Positions 43,253 through 52,170 of a stretch of 64,000 nt of DNA are shown here, piece by piece. Both the position numbers and the translations under genes were made by a program. Position 1 is the stretch's first letter. Every line of letters begins with the position of its first letter. This stretch comes from UBA2030 sp049969475 (lineage in GTDB: Bacteria > Bacteroidota > Bacteroidia > Bacteroidales > TTA-H9): the NCBI GenBank assembly GCA_049969475.1, contig JBMFOU010000012.1, positions 1-64,000 on the forward strand. The letters run 5' to 3'. The notes beneath the pieces are model-generated. The model did not search any database. It had not been told where the DNA came from and saw only the letters and a program-made list of their open reading frames with translations.

Positions 43253-45498
43253 GATACCACCTCCTTTCCGGGATTTTCAGTTACAAAAGTTACAAAATTG
43301 CCTCGCATGCCAGTACCACCCATCAGTGGATCGACCGATACGCGGGTTATCAGCCCAGAGTCGCTGGCTCCGCGGCCATAGGCCCTGGAAAGATTCTTAT
43401 CACTGTGTCCGAAACCATGTACAATGTATACCGAGTCCCATCGAATGCGTTCGGTAATTCGCACTTTAGTGGGAAATTCAGAAATGACACCGTCCTGGTT
43501 TTTTAGCCATACATATTGGCCATTTTTTAATCCCCACAAGGCTGCTACCCTGGGATTTACCCAAACACTGTTTTCCTTCATCAAATCCACCAGATATTCG
43601 TTGTTGGCCGTGCGGCTGAAGGTATGCATGGGAGCCCGACCATAAATCAAGCGGTAGAACCCTTCGGGAGGTTCGGGATGCGGAGTGTATTTGGGAATGG
43701 GATCGAAACCCATAGCTTCCAGCTGCTCACTATAAAGCTCAATTTTCCCACTGGGAGTATTAAATTGGTAATCTTCAGGCTTTTCAGCGTACAGCGGTGT
43801 TTTACGGTCGCTGTATTTTTTGACCCCTAATTTTTGCATTTCTTCCAGCGAGGTTCCCAATTGTTCTAATTGCCATTCAATTACTTCCCTATAGTCCTTC
43901 CAGGGGAAATATTTTTCGAGACCTAAACGCTGGCCCAGTTCACGGGCTATCCACCAGGCGGGTTTCGATTCGTACATAGGTTCGGTTGCAGCCAGGCGGA
44001 CAGCGATATTAAGCTCACGATGCGGCTCATTGCGAATATCGTCGTCACGTTCCAGGTAGGTGCATTCGGGCAGAACTACATCGGCATACCCTGTGATTTC
44101 CATGGGCATGGTATCAACTACCACCATAAAATCGATAGATTGCACAGCTTTCAGGAAGGTTTCCTTTTGGGGTAGAGTTAGGGGAAGGTTGGTGCCAGCC
44201 ACTATCCATGCTTTAATCCTGGCTGGTTCATTTTCTGAGTCGATAGAGGCATCAACCAATGCATTGGAGACTGACAACCTGGCTGCCGGATATTTGTTGA
44301 GTGTGAGCTCTTTCCAGTTCCAACTGGGTTGGGGATATTCGGGTACAGGATATTCCGGAACCGCTTTGGCCTCTTTGAAATAGAATCCCCCTCTGCGCCC
44401 CCAGTTGCCCAGCAGGGCATTAAGTATGGCTATAGCGCGTGAACGCTGGCTGTCGTCTCCATACCACGTAACGTGACGGCCCGGATGAACGATGACGGCC
44501 GGGGCAGCGTCTGCCATTTCTCGTGCAGTCTTGCGAATAAGGTCCGGCTCGAGGGTGGTGATGCCATATGCCCATTCAGGGGTAAAGGGTTTGATGTAGG
44601 ACGCCAGCTTGTCGAACCCCGTGGTGTATTTTTCAACAAAATCTTTATCGTAGAGGTTATCGGTTACAATTACGTTAATCCAGGCTAGTAAAAGGGCTAT
44701 GTCAGTGGCTGGCTTAATGGGAAGCCAATATTTAGATTTACTGGCAGCCGTAGAAAAACGCGGATCGACAGTAATAATGGTTGCCCCTCTGTCAATAGCA
44801 TCCGACATTTCCTGGATTTGTCCGTTGTGCATATTTTCGCCAATGTGCGATCCGATGAGTACCAGACAACGGGTATCGCGGATGTCGGTAGGTTCGGGTG
44901 AACCAACGCCACTGCCAAAGGTGAGCTCGAAACCTACTTCCCGGGGCCCGCGGCATTGAGCATAACTGGGAGCTGAAATATTGTCGGAGCCCATGGCTTT
45001 GAGTAAGTGCCCCAAATGATGGCCGGGTGAACCATGGTTAAACAGGGCAATGCTTTCAGGTCCATGCTGAGAAGCAATCTCTTTCAGCTTGTTGGCTACC
45101 AGATCTAATGCCTCTTCCCATGTCGCTTCACGGAATGTCTGTCCGTTCTCGCCCTTCACACGGATTAAAGGTTTCTTCAGGCGGTCTTCATCGTAAAGCA
45201 TGCCAATGCCTCCGGTGCCTCTCGGACAAAGTCGGCCGTTGCAATGAGGGTCAGCAGCGTTGCCTGTAAGCTTAACTACTCTGCCTGTCTCATCAACATC
45301 GGCCCAAAGAGCACATTTCCAGAAGCATACTTCGCAGTAGGAAGGGACACGCTTTACAATTCGGGCTTTATTCCTGTTGAGCCCCAGCAGTTTTTCAACA
45401 GCCGATGCCCCACGGGTCAAGGGCGATAAGCTGCTCAGTGCTGCTACACCTCCCAGCCCTAAAGCAGAAACCTTAATGAATTCCCTTCTCGTTTTCAT
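43249..45498 (-). CDS. psrA: Tat-exported molybdopterin oxidoreductase (polysulfide/thiosulfate reductase-like)
   Basis: 749 residues. The Tat signal has TRREFIK, a hydrophobic stretch and an RGASA region. The mature protein has a [4Fe-4S] site (CEVCFWKC...HCNGRLCPRG) and a DMSO-reductase-type fold; SAPSYAQCRGP offers a Cys as likely metal ligand, as in PsrA/PhsA enzymes. It is first in the seven-gene sulfur operon, upstream of psrB, psrC, the YeeE/YedE pair and two rhodaneses. Tetrathionate or another sulfur oxyanion is an alternative substrate; the sulfur context argues against nitrate. Confidence 0.9.
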   Translation of the reverse strand: MKTRREFIKVSALGLGGVAALSSLSPLTRGASAVEKLLGLNRNKARIVKRVPSYCEVCFWKCALWADVDETGRVVKLTGNAADPHCNGRLCPRGTGGIGMLYDEDRLKKPLIRVKGENGQTFREATWEEALDLVANKLKEIASQHGPESIALFNHGSPGHHLGHLLKAMGSDNISAPSYAQCRGPREVGFELTFGSGVGSPEPTDIRDTRCLVLIGSHIGENMHNGQIQEMSDAIDRGATIITVDPRFSTAASKSKYWLPIKPATDIALLLAWINVIVTDNLYDKDFVEKYTTGFDKLASYIKPFTPEWAYGITTLEPDLIRKTAREMADAAPAVIVHPGRHVTWYGDDSQRSRAIAILNALLGNWGRRGGFYFKEAKAVPEYPVPEYPQPSWNWKELTLNKYPAARLSVSNALVDASIDSENEPARIKAWIVAGTNLPLTLPQKETFLKAVQSIDFMVVVDTMPMEITGYADVVLPECTYLERDDDIRNEPHRELNIAVRLAATEPMYESKPAWWIARELGQRLGLEKYFPWKDYREVIEWQLEQLGTSLEEMQKLGVKKYSDRKTPLYAEKPEDYQFNTPSGKIELYSEQLEAMGFDPIPKYTPHPEPPEGFYRLIYGRAPMHTFSRTANNEYLVDLMKENSVWVNPRVAALWGLKNGQYVWLKNQDGVISEFPTKVRITERIRWDSVYIVHGFGHSDKNLSRAYGRGASDSGLITRVSVDPLMGGTGMRGNFVTFVTENPGKEVVS

Positions 45499-45570
45499 CG
45501 TTAAATGATTAGTATTTATTGGTTGTGTACACTATTGATTATTTTCTTATGCCAATACGTACATATATGG

Positions 45571-45598
45571 CAAAAATACCTCGTAATTTGATTTGCAA
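45571..45598 (-). promoter_or_regulatory. Putative promoter of the sulfur operon
   Basis: On the minus strand TTG (45596-45598) and TATTTTTG (45571-45578) are separated by 17 bases, slightly short of the usual 19-21. The psrA ATG lies 72 bases downstream, leaving room for a leader. Confidence 0.45.
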
Positions 45599-45771
45599 TT
45601 AGAGATACTTGTTAATTTTCTAACATTAATCGCTCTTTTTGTTAAATTTATATATAGACCAATTCTAAATTATACTCAAATATGTTGGTTCGTAATCTGT
45701 TGACGTATTATTTAAAATTTAAACAAATTACAAATTTGTTGAACTTTATGTGGAGAATGTTTCAACAAAAT

Positions 45772-45797
45772 AAAAAAACCGGCAGGTGAGCCGGCCA
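45772..45797 (-). terminator. Terminator of the ccmF-rfbC transcript
   Basis: The minus strand reads a CCGGC/GCCGG stem with a 6-base loop followed by a run of seven T. It lies about 35 bases after the rfbC stop. Confidence 0.8.
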
Positions 45798-45831
45798 AAA
45801 ATAGGGCAAATATTTATCCTCTGGAGGAAAA

Positions 45832-46395
45832 TTATTTGTTGGGGTTGAACATAAAAGGAGAGTCGAAATCACGGAAAAATGGAGCTAATTTGTCTTTTTC
45901 TGAAAGAAGGGGTTCAGTAGTCAATTTCCAGTCGATAGCCAGATCGGGGTCATTCCAACGCAAACTGCCTTCTAAGGCTTTGTTGTATACATTGGTGCAT
46001 TTATAAAAGAAGACCGTTCCTTCTTCGAGGGTGAGGAATCCGTGGGCCAGACCTTCAGGAATCCAGTACATAAATTTGTTGGAGTCTGAAAGTTCTATGG
46101 ATTCCCATTTGCCAAACGTAGGTGATCCTTTTCTTAAATCTACAGCCACATCGAGCACGCGGCCTTTCATTACCCTTACCAGTTTGCCCTGTGCATAGGG
46201 AGGCCTCTGAAAATGCAGGCCCCGCAGTACTCCTTTCTGCGATTTCGATTCATTGTCCTGTACAAATTCAACCTGAATTCCAGCCTGAAGGAATTTTTCC
46301 CGGTTATAGGATTCGAAAAAATATCCGCGGGCATCTTCAAAAACCTGGGGCTTGATAATGAACAGTCCAGGTATGGAGGTTTCTATGATTTCCAT
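45832..46395 (-). CDS. rfbC: dTDP-4-dehydrorhamnose 3,5-epimerase
   Basis: Isomerises dTDP-4-dehydro-6-deoxyglucose in dTDP-rhamnose synthesis for surface polysaccharide. From the ATG at 46395 it has 187 residues, the family length. Motifs are VFEDARGYFFESYN, FVQDNESKSQKGVLRGLHFQ with the catalytic His, GKLVRVMKGRVLDVAVDLRKGSPTFG, and WIPEGLAHGFLTLEEG. It lies 21 bases downstream of ccmF. The other rml genes are not in the window. Confidence 0.94.
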   Translation of the reverse strand: MEIIETSIPGLFIIKPQVFEDARGYFFESYNREKFLQAGIQVEFVQDNESKSQKGVLRGLHFQRPPYAQGKLVRVMKGRVLDVAVDLRKGSPTFGKWESIELSDSNKFMYWIPEGLAHGFLTLEEGTVFFYKCTNVYNKALEGSLRWNDPDLAIDWKLTTEPLLSEKDKLAPFFRDFDSPFMFNPNK

Positions 46396-46416
46396 AGCTT
46401 TCAATTTTGAGCCAAT

Positions 46417-48801
46417 TTACACAAATTTTTGATTGATCTGTCTGAGTCGCCTATACCATGCCATGATCATTCCTACAACCATTACTAGAACCCCCAGCCA
46501 TATCAGGTTGATGTAAGGATTGATTACTACTTTCACCACAATGAAATCGGGGCGATCTTTCCAGGCCGATACTACAATGGTGCCCGGCTGCTCGGATATT
46601 CCTCTGAAAGAAACAATTATCCGGGCTTTGTTGAAATTGCCATCCATATGATTCACAATTCCTTGGCTGATGATGTATGCAGCCCGCGTAGTATCGAGTA
46701 ATGCACCCGAAGTATCATAAAGACGGAAAAAGGCAATGATGCTTACATTTTCCGGATCAAGCTCCGGTCCGCTGTTCTCAACCGACAAACTATCAAGCAC
46801 CATCCAATAGCCTTTCATAAAAAGGGTGTCTTTCAATGTTATGTCCGACTCCTTTGTCAGATTGAAAAATCCCGGTCCATCCTGAGCAAACGATATGTAG
46901 GTGTATACATCCTTCCAAAGCATGTTGTGAGTGGAGGGGTTATATACGTATCCCATTTTTTCATTTCGATTGATGGAGGGGCGGACAGTGAAAGCTTTTT
47001 CGACTGTGTCATTTTTGCGAAGGAAAAATTCGAGGGTATAATAAACATGTCGGCCTTGCTCTTCTCGCTGGGTATACACTGCTTCATAAGGTCCCATCTG
47101 CACGGTGTCGCCCCTGAACATAATCTGGTTTTCGGCATTGGTTTGTTGGTCGCCCAGACTCATGCGACTGGTATTGCGTGAGATGACTGTGCTGTTGGCG
47201 AAGGTCAGCATGATGCCAGCTAAAAAGAGTCCTAGGCCTAAATGAGTTACCATGCCCCCGGCATTAACGCTTTTGCGCGCCAGCTTGATCGTCACATCCA
47301 AAGAGACTCCTATTAAAAAGAAGCTGGACAACAGGTATATTAAATAGAGAGGCTTGTTTGCGAAATGAGAGATCCAAACGCTGAATCCAACCACAAATGA
47401 GATGATTAGGAAAATAACTGTTCGGCGCAGGGCCTTTTTCCAATGGCTATCGCGATAGGTAAGGAATGAGGCCAGCCCCATTAAAAGAGCCATGATAATG
47501 GCAAAAGGCATCTGCCAGGCATTGTAGAATGCTACAGGATTGGCCGGAGGTGCCATATTGAGGCCAAATAACTTATTCCAAACGGGGATGCTGGTTACAA
47601 ATCCCACTTGAAAAACACCCACCGCCATGATGAGTGCCCCGATAACCATCCAGAATTCACGCGAGCGATAATTTTCGGGCAGCTCTGTTTTAATTTCACT
47701 GTAGCGCCTGATGATCAGAACCATTGGCAAAAGGGTGAAAAATATGAGCGTAATAAGCAACTGGGTCAATAGTCCATTTTCTCCAAAAGCATGAACGCTG
47801 GTGTTGCCCAGGATACCGCTGCGCGTAAGCAAACTGGCATAAAGCACCAGAATGTAAGCAAGGATGGTAAAAACAAAGGCCAGTAATATACCTCGCTGCC
47901 GCTTGCGGGCCACCAGCAGCAAATGCAGGGCAGCCACCATTACCATCCACGGAATGTAGGAGGCATTTTCGACAGGATCCCAGGCCCAAAACCCGCCAAA
48001 GGTGAGTGATACGTATGCCCACATACCTCCTAGTATAATCCCAACGCCAAGCGTAAGAATGGAAAAAATTACCCAGGGAAGGACAATGGGAATCCAATCC
48101 AGAGGTTTGCGACGAATTAAGGCAGCTATTGCCAGACTGTAAGGCGCAAGTACAGAGGCGTATCCCAGAAAGAGAACCGGAGGATGAATTACCATCCAAT
48201 AGTTTTCCAACAAGGGGTTGAGGCCATTTCCATCAGTGAGGGCCATCAAATAGTCGGGACGGGCAAAAATGGTTCCTTCAATGTTGCCTACTGTTTCTCT
48301 AATGAGAATAAAGGGATTTTTCCCTATCTGCGTGAATCCCAGGTCGATGCCCAGGAGAGCGGAGATGACAAACATTTGGGCTGCAGAGTATACAGCCATG
48401 GTGCCTGCCTGCCATCGACCGGAGGTTCGCATGAGTATCCAACCCAGCAGCCCCTGAAAAATGGCCCATAACAGGAAGCTTCCTTCCTGCCCCGCCCACA
48501 AAGAAGATATAAGGAAGTGTAGCGGCAGATCCCGGCTACTATATTGCCATACATACATAAACTCGAATCGATGTTTCACAAAAAGTGTAAATAATAGGGC
48601 AGCTGCCGCCAAAAGAAATATGAAATGCACCCTGAAAATTATGCACCCTATCTGGCTCTTACCGGGGTGAAGACTTTTGCGCTCGCGCACTGCTTTATAG
48701 GTAAATGCAATAGCCGCTGTAGTAATACTTAAAAATGCCAGATATAGTAAACTTTTTCCTATCCAGGCAGCCCAGGACCATTCACCAATATATGAAGTCA
48801 T
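46417..48801 (-). CDS. ccmF: Cytochrome c haem lyase subunit CcmF
   Basis: 794 residues with about 15 membrane helices. The haem-handling WWD-type motif reads LTFGGFWAWDPVENASYIPWM (near 260-280), and the large C-terminal extracytoplasmic domain (about 600-755) is as expected for CcmF. It attaches haem to apocytochromes outside the membrane. No other ccm gene is adjacent. Its presence implies that the cell makes c-type cytochromes, although none is encoded in this window. Confidence 0.9.
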   Translation of the reverse strand: MTSYIGEWSWAAWIGKSLLYLAFLSITTAAIAFTYKAVRERKSLHPGKSQIGCIIFRVHFIFLLAAAALLFTLFVKHRFEFMYVWQYSSRDLPLHFLISSLWAGQEGSFLLWAIFQGLLGWILMRTSGRWQAGTMAVYSAAQMFVISALLGIDLGFTQIGKNPFILIRETVGNIEGTIFARPDYLMALTDGNGLNPLLENYWMVIHPPVLFLGYASVLAPYSLAIAALIRRKPLDWIPIVLPWVIFSILTLGVGIILGGMWAYVSLTFGGFWAWDPVENASYIPWMVMVAALHLLLVARKRQRGILLAFVFTILAYILVLYASLLTRSGILGNTSVHAFGENGLLTQLLITLIFFTLLPMVLIIRRYSEIKTELPENYRSREFWMVIGALIMAVGVFQVGFVTSIPVWNKLFGLNMAPPANPVAFYNAWQMPFAIIMALLMGLASFLTYRDSHWKKALRRTVIFLIISFVVGFSVWISHFANKPLYLIYLLSSFFLIGVSLDVTIKLARKSVNAGGMVTHLGLGLFLAGIMLTFANSTVISRNTSRMSLGDQQTNAENQIMFRGDTVQMGPYEAVYTQREEQGRHVYYTLEFFLRKNDTVEKAFTVRPSINRNEKMGYVYNPSTHNMLWKDVYTYISFAQDGPGFFNLTKESDITLKDTLFMKGYWMVLDSLSVENSGPELDPENVSIIAFFRLYDTSGALLDTTRAAYIISQGIVNHMDGNFNKARIIVSFRGISEQPGTIVVSAWKDRPDFIVVKVVINPYINLIWLGVLVMVVGMIMAWYRRLRQINQKFV

Positions 48802-48831
48802 ATAAAATTTCTATATTTTACTAAAGGACCC

Positions 48832-48839
48832 CAAAATTA
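48832..48839 (-). promoter_or_regulatory. Putative -7 promoter element for ccmF-rfbC
   Basis: The minus strand reads TAATTTTG (TAnnTTTG), 30 bases before the ccmF ATG. No -33 box at the right distance. Confidence 0.4.
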
Positions 48840-48857
48840 TTTAATTTACAAAGTACC

Positions 48858-50117
48858 TCAGTTTTTCCTTCGCAAAATTTCCCTTACCAGGTTAAGATCG
48901 TCGACGGAAATAACCAGGCTGCGCCATGAGGTGCCGCTGATTTTGTGAAAGGCCATCAGCTGATAAACCAAAGAAATGAGGTAGGATGCAGAGGTTGCAA
49001 TGCCTGTTCCAATCAGCCCATAAGCTGGAATTAATAGATATCCCAGAATTATTAGAGAAATCAATCCAATGGCTGAGCCAAGGGTATTGAAGTGGGGCCT
49101 ACCCGTCCCCGAAAAATAATGGCTGAAAATCATTCCTGAAGCAATGGCCATTATGCCCGGAGCTAAAACCAGAATCACTGTTTTAACATCATGAAATTCT
49201 TTTCCCAGGAGCAACTCAAAAAATTCTGATGGAATAACCCAAAGAGCAATAATTCCGGCCAGGGTGATAATCAGGCTAAGTTTCACCAGGCCTAGGGTAA
49301 TAAGGGCTGGTTTGCTTTGGTCTGTTTCATTTGAAATGCGGGAATACTGCACCAGTGCCATACTTTTGGCAATCAGCCAGATGCCTTCCGAAAGTTTGTT
49401 ACCTGCATCGAAGCGGCCTAAAACGGCTGCTCCAAAATATTTCTTGAGTAGAAAATAGCTGAAGCGGTAGTTCAATGTTTGAAGTAAGCCCGCCAATTGT
49501 ATGGAGCCTCCCAATTTTAGGGCCTCTTTTACCAAAGGTACAATATTTTCAAAGGGACGAATAATTAAGTTGTTGAAAATTAATAGGAAACTTGAGATGA
49601 ATGTAAGTCCAAACGCCAGATAGGTAGCATAAATGAAACCTTCAATGCTGCGTATACCTGCTATGTGAAAAAAGCCATAAAGAGTAAGTGCCGATACTAC
49701 TGACTGCAGCAAAGAATTAAGATTGAAGGCCTGCATGCGCTGATGACCAAGCAGAATCATCTGATTGATGTTGATATGCGCTGCCAGGAGTGAAAGAAGA
49801 AAAACATTCATAAACTGGCCTTCGGGGACAGTACGGGTAAGGGCCAGCAATACCGTACCCAGCGCTGAAGATATTAATCCCCAGGCTGAGCTGAGGGTGT
49901 AGATATGAAAATTATCAAACCGTGGGGTCAGATAAACCACAGCAGAACCTCCTATGAGACTGCTGATATTCTGATTGATAGCTATACCCACTACGATGAG
50001 GGAAATGGTACCCAAACCCGCAGGGCCCAATACCCGAGCATTTAGACTGAGAATAATCAGGCTGGCAATGGCTCCTACAATTTTAACCGCGGTGGTACCT
50101 AAAATTTTTTTAAACAT
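48858..50117 (-). CDS. Polysaccharide biosynthesis flippase (MOP superfamily)
   Basis: 419 residues with about 12 membrane helices in an even pattern. The start KILGTTAVKIVGAIASLIILSLNARVLGPAGLGTISL is typical of Wzx/oligosaccharide flippases, and KKYFGAAVLGRFDAGNKLSEGIW is a common loop. It would move lipid-linked sugar units across the inner membrane. It stands alone; rfbC nearby on the same strand may serve the same polysaccharide, but they are separated by ccmF. Confidence 0.85.
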   Translation of the reverse strand: MFKKILGTTAVKIVGAIASLIILSLNARVLGPAGLGTISLIVVGIAINQNISSLIGGSAVVYLTPRFDNFHIYTLSSAWGLISSALGTVLLALTRTVPEGQFMNVFLLSLLAAHININQMILLGHQRMQAFNLNSLLQSVVSALTLYGFFHIAGIRSIEGFIYATYLAFGLTFISSFLLIFNNLIIRPFENIVPLVKEALKLGGSIQLAGLLQTLNYRFSYFLLKKYFGAAVLGRFDAGNKLSEGIWLIAKSMALVQYSRISNETDQSKPALITLGLVKLSLIITLAGIIALWVIPSEFFELLLGKEFHDVKTVILVLAPGIMAIASGMIFSHYFSGTGRPHFNTLGSAIGLISLIILGYLLIPAYGLIGTGIATSASYLISLVYQLMAFHKISGTSWRSLVISVDDLNLVREILRRKN

Positions 50118-50140
50118 CTGCTGCTTTCTCTATTGAGCGG

Positions 50141-50148
50141 CAAAGATA
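50141..50148 (-). promoter_or_regulatory. Putative -7 promoter element for the flippase gene
   Basis: The minus strand reads TATCTTTG (TAnnTTTG), 23 bases before the ATG at 50117. No -33 box at standard spacing. Confidence 0.4.
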
Positions 50149-50173
50149 ATCAGGCCGATGCGTTGGAAAGTGC

Positions 50174-50201
50174 TTTGGCCCAAACGAAACATGTAATTTT
50201 G
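50174..50201 (+). promoter_or_regulatory. Putative promoter of the 50222 gene
   Basis: TTTG at 50174-50177 and TAATTTTG at 50194-50201, 16 bases apart, lie 20 bases before the ATG. The spacing is a little short. Confidence 0.45.
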
Positions 50202-50221
50202 CCACTCTAATTTTTTGAGCA

Positions 50222-51394
50222 ATGAAAATCAGAATACTGACCGGGATTCTTGTACTTTTCTTTTTTCGGCTAACCTTGGTTGATGGCCAGGAGGTTCTCA
50301 AACCTGTGGTTCAGCGTCAGTTTTACAACCCCCAGGTTTATATTTCCAAACTTCCCCGCGAAGTAAGAGAAACCTCAGGCCTTATCTGGTTCAACGACCT
50401 TTTCTGGACCCACAACGACTCTGGCGGGCAGCCCGAGATTTATGGCCTGGACCCCCATACCGGAAAACTTAAAGTGACTGTAGTCATAACTAATGCAAAA
50501 AACGTGGATTGGGAAGATATAGCCCAGGATGATCAATACATCTATGTGGGTGATTTTGGCAACAACCGGGGTACACGCCATGACCTTTGTATATACAAGA
50601 TTCCGAAACAATTCGTACCAAACCGGGGTTCTGCCCATGTACAGGCTGAAAAAATAACATTTAGATGGGAAAAACAGACCGATTTTCCTGAGGTAGCCGA
50701 CCGCAACACTAATTTCGACTGCGAAGCCATGATTGCCCTCTACGATCGTCTCATTCTTTTTACCAAAAACTGGGGCAACCAACATTCGGCCATTTATAGT
50801 CTACCCAAAACGCCCGGCGACTACACCGCTACCTTTCTCATGGAATGGGAAGCCAATGGGCTGATTACAGGTGCCGATTACGATGAAAGCCGCCATACAT
50901 TGGCTCTTGTGGGGTACAAAAACTATACTCCTTTTTTATGGCTGATTGAGGATTTCAACACGGTAGACGTGGCTGGCTGGAAAGCCTTACGGCTCGAACT
51001 TGACGACCGGGGCGGAAGCCAGACCGAGGGTATTTGCTTTGCACCTGATCACTTCCTCTATGTTTCGACGGAAGAGACCAGTCTTTATGCTCCCCTGATT
51101 TTCCGTATCGATTTTGAATCGCTCATCAGTAAGCTTCCGCTTAAAGGTGAGGATATGTTTGAATATCAATATAATATCTCTGATGGTCAATTGCGATTGA
51201 TGGTAAAATGCAAAACAGGGGAAAAATATAAGGTGACGGTTCAGAACCGTAAAGGACAGGTGGTTGCCCAATGGAAACTCAAGCCTGGAAATGAGCCGGC
51301 CGTGCTAACTACGCCCATCGCTAATGCCCGCAACATGATTTTGAAACTGGAATCGGGCCGCTACATGTCCACTGTTGTATTACAAAATCCCTGA
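50222..51394 (+). CDS. Exported beta-propeller-like protein of unknown function
   Basis: 390 residues with a signal peptide (to VDGQ). The body has repeated strands with SGLIWFNDLFWTHNDSGGQPEIYGLD, NVDWEDIAQDDQYIYVGDFGNN and GICFAPDHFLYVSTEE, the pattern of a six-bladed or NHL-like propeller. The last 70 residues are beta-rich with KVTVQNRKGQVVAQW and might be a sorting domain, but they lack a clear PNP motif. It lies five bases upstream of queE, which may just reflect compact spacing. Function is unknown. Confidence 0.75.
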   Translation: MKIRILTGILVLFFFRLTLVDGQEVLKPVVQRQFYNPQVYISKLPREVRETSGLIWFNDLFWTHNDSGGQPEIYGLDPHTGKLKVTVVITNAKNVDWEDIAQDDQYIYVGDFGNNRGTRHDLCIYKIPKQFVPNRGSAHVQAEKITFRWEKQTDFPEVADRNTNFDCEAMIALYDRLILFTKNWGNQHSAIYSLPKTPGDYTATFLMEWEANGLITGADYDESRHTLALVGYKNYTPFLWLIEDFNTVDVAGWKALRLELDDRGGSQTEGICFAPDHFLYVSTEETSLYAPLIFRIDFESLISKLPLKGEDMFEYQYNISDGQLRLMVKCKTGEKYKVTVQNRKGQVVAQWKLKPGNEPAVLTTPIANARNMILKLESGRYMSTVVLQNP

Positions 51395-51399
51395 TTTTT

Positions 51400-52029
51400 A
51401 TGATTAAACCGGATAACGCAACACAATACACGAAGGAACTCCCTATTGTTGAAGAGTTTTACACTATTCAAGGGGAAGGTATTCAAACAGGTCGTGCTGC
51501 CTATTTTGTAAGAATTGGAGGGTGCGATGTGGCTTGCTCGTGGTGCGATACCAAGGAAAGCTGGAATTTTTTACTTTGGCCCCCCCGCAAAGTTGAGGAT
51601 GTGGTGAATCGGGTCGTTGAATCAGGTGCCGACTCGGTAGTAGTTACGGGAGGCGAGCCCCTGTCGTGGGACCTCGATTATTTATGCCTAAAACTCAGGG
51701 AAAAGAATATTTTGACTTTTCTGGAGACGTCGGGTTCGCAGCCCCTCTCTGGCGTTTGGGACTGGATTTGCGTGTCGCCCAAGAAAAATTCTCCCCCCCT
51801 GCCTGAACTTCTTACTATGGCTCATGAGTTGAAAGTTATTATTCATGATGTTTCCGATTTCGCATGGGCTGAAGAGAACGCCGGTAAAGTAAGAAAGGAA
51901 TGCCATCTGCTTTTGCAGCCCGAGTGGAGTAAGCACGAGCAAATGACGCCCCTGGTGGTGGATTATATCAAGAAATATCCCCGTTGGCGCTTAAGCCTGC
52001 AAACGCATAAATTCATTAAAATTCCCTAA
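51400..52029 (+). CDS. queE: 7-carboxy-7-deazaguanine synthase
   Basis: Radical SAM enzyme that contracts the pterin ring to 7-carboxy-7-deazaguanine in queuosine synthesis. The 209-residue product has EEFYTIQGEGIQTGRAAYFVRIGGC and the compact cluster motif CDVACSWCDTKESW (Cys-x3-Cys-x2-Cys), then VVVTGGEPLSWDL and a late LQTHKFIKIP. No queC, queD or queF gene is next to it. Confidence 0.94.
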   Translation: MIKPDNATQYTKELPIVEEFYTIQGEGIQTGRAAYFVRIGGCDVACSWCDTKESWNFLLWPPRKVEDVVNRVVESGADSVVVTGGEPLSWDLDYLCLKLREKNILTFLETSGSQPLSGVWDWICVSPKKNSPPLPELLTMAHELKVIIHDVSDFAWAEENAGKVRKECHLLLQPEWSKHEQMTPLVVDYIKKYPRWRLSLQTHKFIKIP

Positions 52030-52170
52030 ATCGGACACCACAGGAAACTAATCTACGCGCCGTTAGAGTGGGTGTATGGTTTTATTAAAAGCTCAGGAGC
52101 GCAGAAATCGCTTTTGCATCAATACGCTGATTGAGCTTGATCAGAAAAGCCGTTCGAATCGACTTGTGAA

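Larger units (their letters stand above)
45499..45831. other. Regulatory intergenic region upstream of the sulfur operon
   Basis: 333 bases, strongly AT-rich. It contains the putative psrA promoter (45571-45598) and the rfbC terminator (45772-45797). I see no gene or palindromic operator that I can name. Confidence 0.6.
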
